From the NCBI GenBank assembly GCA_947476855.1, contig CANJSR010000257.1, positions 1-7,127 of the forward strand: 7,127 nt of DNA. Direction: 5' to 3'. Shown here in pieces: positions 5,665-7,127 of the stretch. The position numbers and the translations under genes were made by a program. A model generated the notes under the pieces. The model was not told the DNA's origin and made no database searches. It saw nothing but the letters and a program-made list of their open reading frames with translations. The first letter of the stretch is position 1. Each line of letters starts with the position of its first letter. The stretch comes from Acetobacteraceae bacterium (lineage in GTDB: Bacteria > Pseudomonadota > Alphaproteobacteria > Acetobacterales > Acetobacteraceae).

Positions 5665-6254
5665 GCCCCGACGATGAGATCGTCGAAGCCGTCGCCATTG
5701 ACGTCCCCCGCCGAGGCGACGGAGCGGCCGGAGAGGTCGCCCGCGCTCTGTCCATTGATGACGAAGCCGCCGGTGCCGGCCGCGATGGCGGAGAGCTCGA
5801 TGCTGGCGCCGAACTCGCCGCCCGTGCCGAACACCACATAGCTCTTGCCGGCGTCGCTCCCGCTCGCCGGGTCGGCGCCGTTCGCCCCGACGATGAGATC
5901 GTCGAAGCCGTCGCCGTTGACGTCCCCCGCCGAGGCGACGGAGAAGCCGGAGAGGTCGTTCGCGCTCTGTCCGTTGATGACTAAGCCGCCGGTGCCCGCC
6001 GCGATGGCGGAGAGCTCGATGCTGGCGCCGAACCCGCCGCTCGTGCCGAACACCACGTAGCTCTTGCCGGCGTTGCTCCCGCCCGCCGGATCGGCGTAGA
6101 ATGCCCCGACGATCAGATCGTCAAAGCCGTCGCCGTTGACGTCCCCCGCAGAGGCGACGGAGAAGCCGGAGCGGTCGTCGAAGCCCTGTCAGTTGATGAC
6201 GAAGCCGCCGGTGCCGGCCGCGATGGTGGAGAGGTTGATTGGTGAGACGGCCAC
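5661..6254 (-). pseudogene. FG-GAP (integrin-alpha-like) repeat protein, truncated with premature stop
   Basis: FG-GAP repeats build calcium-binding beta-propellers in secreted or surface proteins. A GTG at 6254 is preceded, six bases upstream, by GGAG, and starts VAVSPINLSTIAAGTGGFVI. Codon 22 is TGA (6191-6189) in a position where the later repeats have GGA (Asn-Gly-Gln), a single-base nonsense change. After it the frame continues as two and a half 73-residue repeats of the pattern FSVASAGDVNGDGFDDLIVGA ... GKSYVVFGT ... IELSAIAAGTGGFVINGQS, each with a DxNxDGxxD calcium loop. The frame ends at TAA 5661-5663, where FG-GAP sequence abuts the Hint remnant. An internal ATG at 6056 could give a 131-residue product, but this has no export signal. 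With the early stop and the lost 3' end I call it a pseudogene. It may once have been one gene with the Hint domain. Confidence 0.75.
5665..6240. repeat. 219-bp tandem repeat (2.6 copies) encoding FG-GAP units
   Basis: The segment beginning GCCCCGACGAT recurs at 5665, 5884 and 6103, with exact spacing of 219 bases (73 codons). The two full units look roughly 90% identical by eye. The third is partial (about 138 bases) and contains the premature stop. Such nearly identical in-frame units can gain or lose copies by slippage or recombination. Confidence 0.85.
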
Positions 6255-6512
6255 GGGTCGCTCCGTTGTCAGGTCATCCTGGCTCGAGCTCCATCACCCG
6301 GCCCGCTACCCGATGAACGTTATATACTAATTTTTGAGACACTTTCGCACTATTGCAAAATCCAGGTATTTCAAGGGGGTCCCAGGGTCAAGACACTGGT
6401 TGCTACTTTAGACAGAGCGGTTCGCCAGGGTTGGACAGCGTGCGGGCAGGCCACTGATTCCACGCGGGATTCTGGGAGGCAGGAGCAAGTCCCAACAAAC
6501 TCCGGATGCATC
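6255..6512. other. Intergenic region, A+T-rich core, no gene seen
   Basis: This gap separates the divergent FG-GAP remnant and IS1380 fragment. Positions 6318-6375 are A+T-rich, with TATATA at 6321-6326 and TTTTTG at 6331-6336. TATAAC on the minus strand (6324-6319) could be a -10 box for the FG-GAP gene, but I find no convincing -35. The outer end of the IS1380-family element probably lies here too, but I cannot fix it. Confidence 0.35.
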
Positions 6513-6902
6513 ATGCTCGCCAATGTTGATGGTATCCCCATGCCGCCTGGGGGTTCACCGATCCACGGCCGCACGATTGAGGCGCGCTTCGATGCCACAC
6601 TGATGTCCTCGGATGGTGACCGACTGGCCTTGCGCGGGATCAAGCGGCGCATGGGTCTGGCGGCGCGACTGGCGGGTTGGGTCGCCAACCCACGCGCACC
6701 AGAGCGAATCGTGCCTCGGCTGGACGAGAGTATCCGGTTGGGCTTGCTGATGATCGCCGCCGGCGATGAAAACGGCAACGACAGTCCGCGCGCCGACACA
6801 ATGTTCATGCTCATCATGGAACGACTGCGGGACCATGGCGATCCATGCTCGCGGCCCACCGTCTCGGGCAGCAAGAACCTACCGGAACGGCACGCACCGC
6901 GG
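6513..6902 (+). pseudogene. IS1380-family transposase, N-terminal fragment
   Basis: The frame from ATG 6513 reads a short leader, then ARFDATLMSSDGDRLALRGI (residues ~28-47), GLAARLAGWVANPRAPERIV, a LLMIAAGDENGNDSPRADTM segment and DPCSRPTVSGSKNLPERHAP. This is the conserved N-terminal pattern of IS1380 transposases: FDGGxxSSDGGxLLLRE, then GLAxRLAxxxxDxRxPxRI, then IAxGYEDxNDxDxLRxDP, then SQPTxSRxEN. Several conserved positions are altered (GG to AT, GYED to GDEN, SRLEN to SGSKN), suggesting drift. Homology ends at about residue 130 of an expected ~430-460. All catalytic Asp/Glu residues are missing. The break coincides with the presumed end of the IS66 element at 6903. No good ribosome binding site precedes the ATG. 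Confidence 0.7.
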
Positions 6903-7127
6903 GTGAGCGTCGCGAGGATACCACGGCCGTAGCAAGGCTACGCTGAGTTGACGACAGCAGATTTTTCCGCCGCCCAGTTCCACGGCAGCAGCATATGAAG
7001 TTCGTTCCGCTTTGTTCGCCCCGAGACGATCTGTTCCAGCACGTCGGTCAACCAGGCCAGTGGATCGACGTCATTCAACTTCGCCGTCTGGATCAGGCTT
7101 GCGACGATGGCCCAATGTCGCCCACCA
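6903..7127 (-). mobile_element. IS66-family insertion sequence, left end (continues beyond window)
   Basis: The tnpC 3' end at 6938 is followed, on its downstream side, by only ~35 bases before IS1380-like coding sequence begins. The plus strand at 6903 reads GTGAGCGTCGCGAG, resembling the GTAAGCG-type termini of IS66 elements, so I place the end there. The other end and the 8-bp target duplication are off the window. It appears to have landed inside the IS1380 transposase gene. Confidence 0.6.
6938..7127 (-). CDS. tnpC: IS66-family transposase TnpC, C-terminal 62 codons (cut by window edge)
   Basis: From the right edge the minus strand encodes GGRHWAIVASLIQTAKLNDV, then DPLAWLTDVLEQIVSGRTKR and ELHMLLPWNWA, ending ...VVNSA at TAG 6940-6938. 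This is the IS66 C-terminal domain (pattern WAxIxSLIxTxKLNGVDPxAYLxDVLxRI ... LLPW), which follows the DDE catalytic core. The frame is clean, so this gene may be intact outside the window. It differs in type from the IS66 remnant at 235-543, which is an N-terminal piece of another copy. The two cannot be aligned because they cover opposite ends of the protein. Confidence 0.9.
   Translation of the reverse strand, partial: GGRHWAIVASLIQTAKLNDVDPLAWLTDVLEQIVSGRTKRNELHMLLPWNWAAEKSAVVNSA

Noticed and set aside
5661..6056. Internal ATG at 6056 giving an intact 131-residue FG-GAP protein
   Set aside because: It starts mid-repeat without a ribosome binding site or export signal, and the upstream GTG 6254 with a good GGAG site is the better original start.

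Overview
The window is GC-rich with strong G/C third-position bias. It carries a SPINDLY/OGT-like glycosyltransferase, remnants of RTX/VCBS and FG-GAP surface proteins, a Hint-domain protein remnant and many insertion sequences. This combination suggests an alphaproteobacterium, most likely of the Acetobacteraceae type. That placement is an inference from gene content; no rRNA or other marker gene is present.

Layout. Positions 1-622 are a nested transposon: the 5' end of an IS256-family transposase gene (minus strand, running off the left edge) has inserted into the transposase gene of an IS66-family element, of which only the N-terminal ~100 codons remain. Positions 623-915 hold little, apart from a possible 33-codon ORF with a very good ribosome binding site. 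Positions ~916-1259 are the 3' end of a group II intron (minus strand): the C-terminal ~105 codons of its maturase followed by a recognisable domain V and domain VI. Positions 1260-1765 are unassigned and locally richer in A+T. Positions 1766-2302 (plus) are a decayed C-terminal remnant of a secreted RTX/VCBS-type protein.

Positions 2405-4498 (plus) hold the only clearly intact gene, a TPR-GT41 glycosyltransferase, immediately downstream of the surface-protein remnant. Converging on it from the right (minus) are a Hint-domain remnant (4621-5664) and, joined directly upstream of it, an FG-GAP/integrin-like repeat remnant (5661-6254) with a 219-bp tandem repeat and an in-frame stop at codon 22. 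Positions 6513-~6902 (plus) are the N-terminal third of an IS1380-family transposase, cut off by another IS66-family element whose tnpC C-terminus (6938-7127, minus) runs off the right edge.

Overall this is an accessory, decaying locus. A cluster for large calcium-binding or repeat-rich exported proteins and a cytoplasmic protein glycosyltransferase has been broken up by at least four IS elements and a group II intron. The glycosyltransferase may have modified the neighbouring exported proteins, which is inference. I did not find a convincing complete novel system; the best leads are the GT41 gene with its surface-protein neighbours and the small ORF at 748-849.
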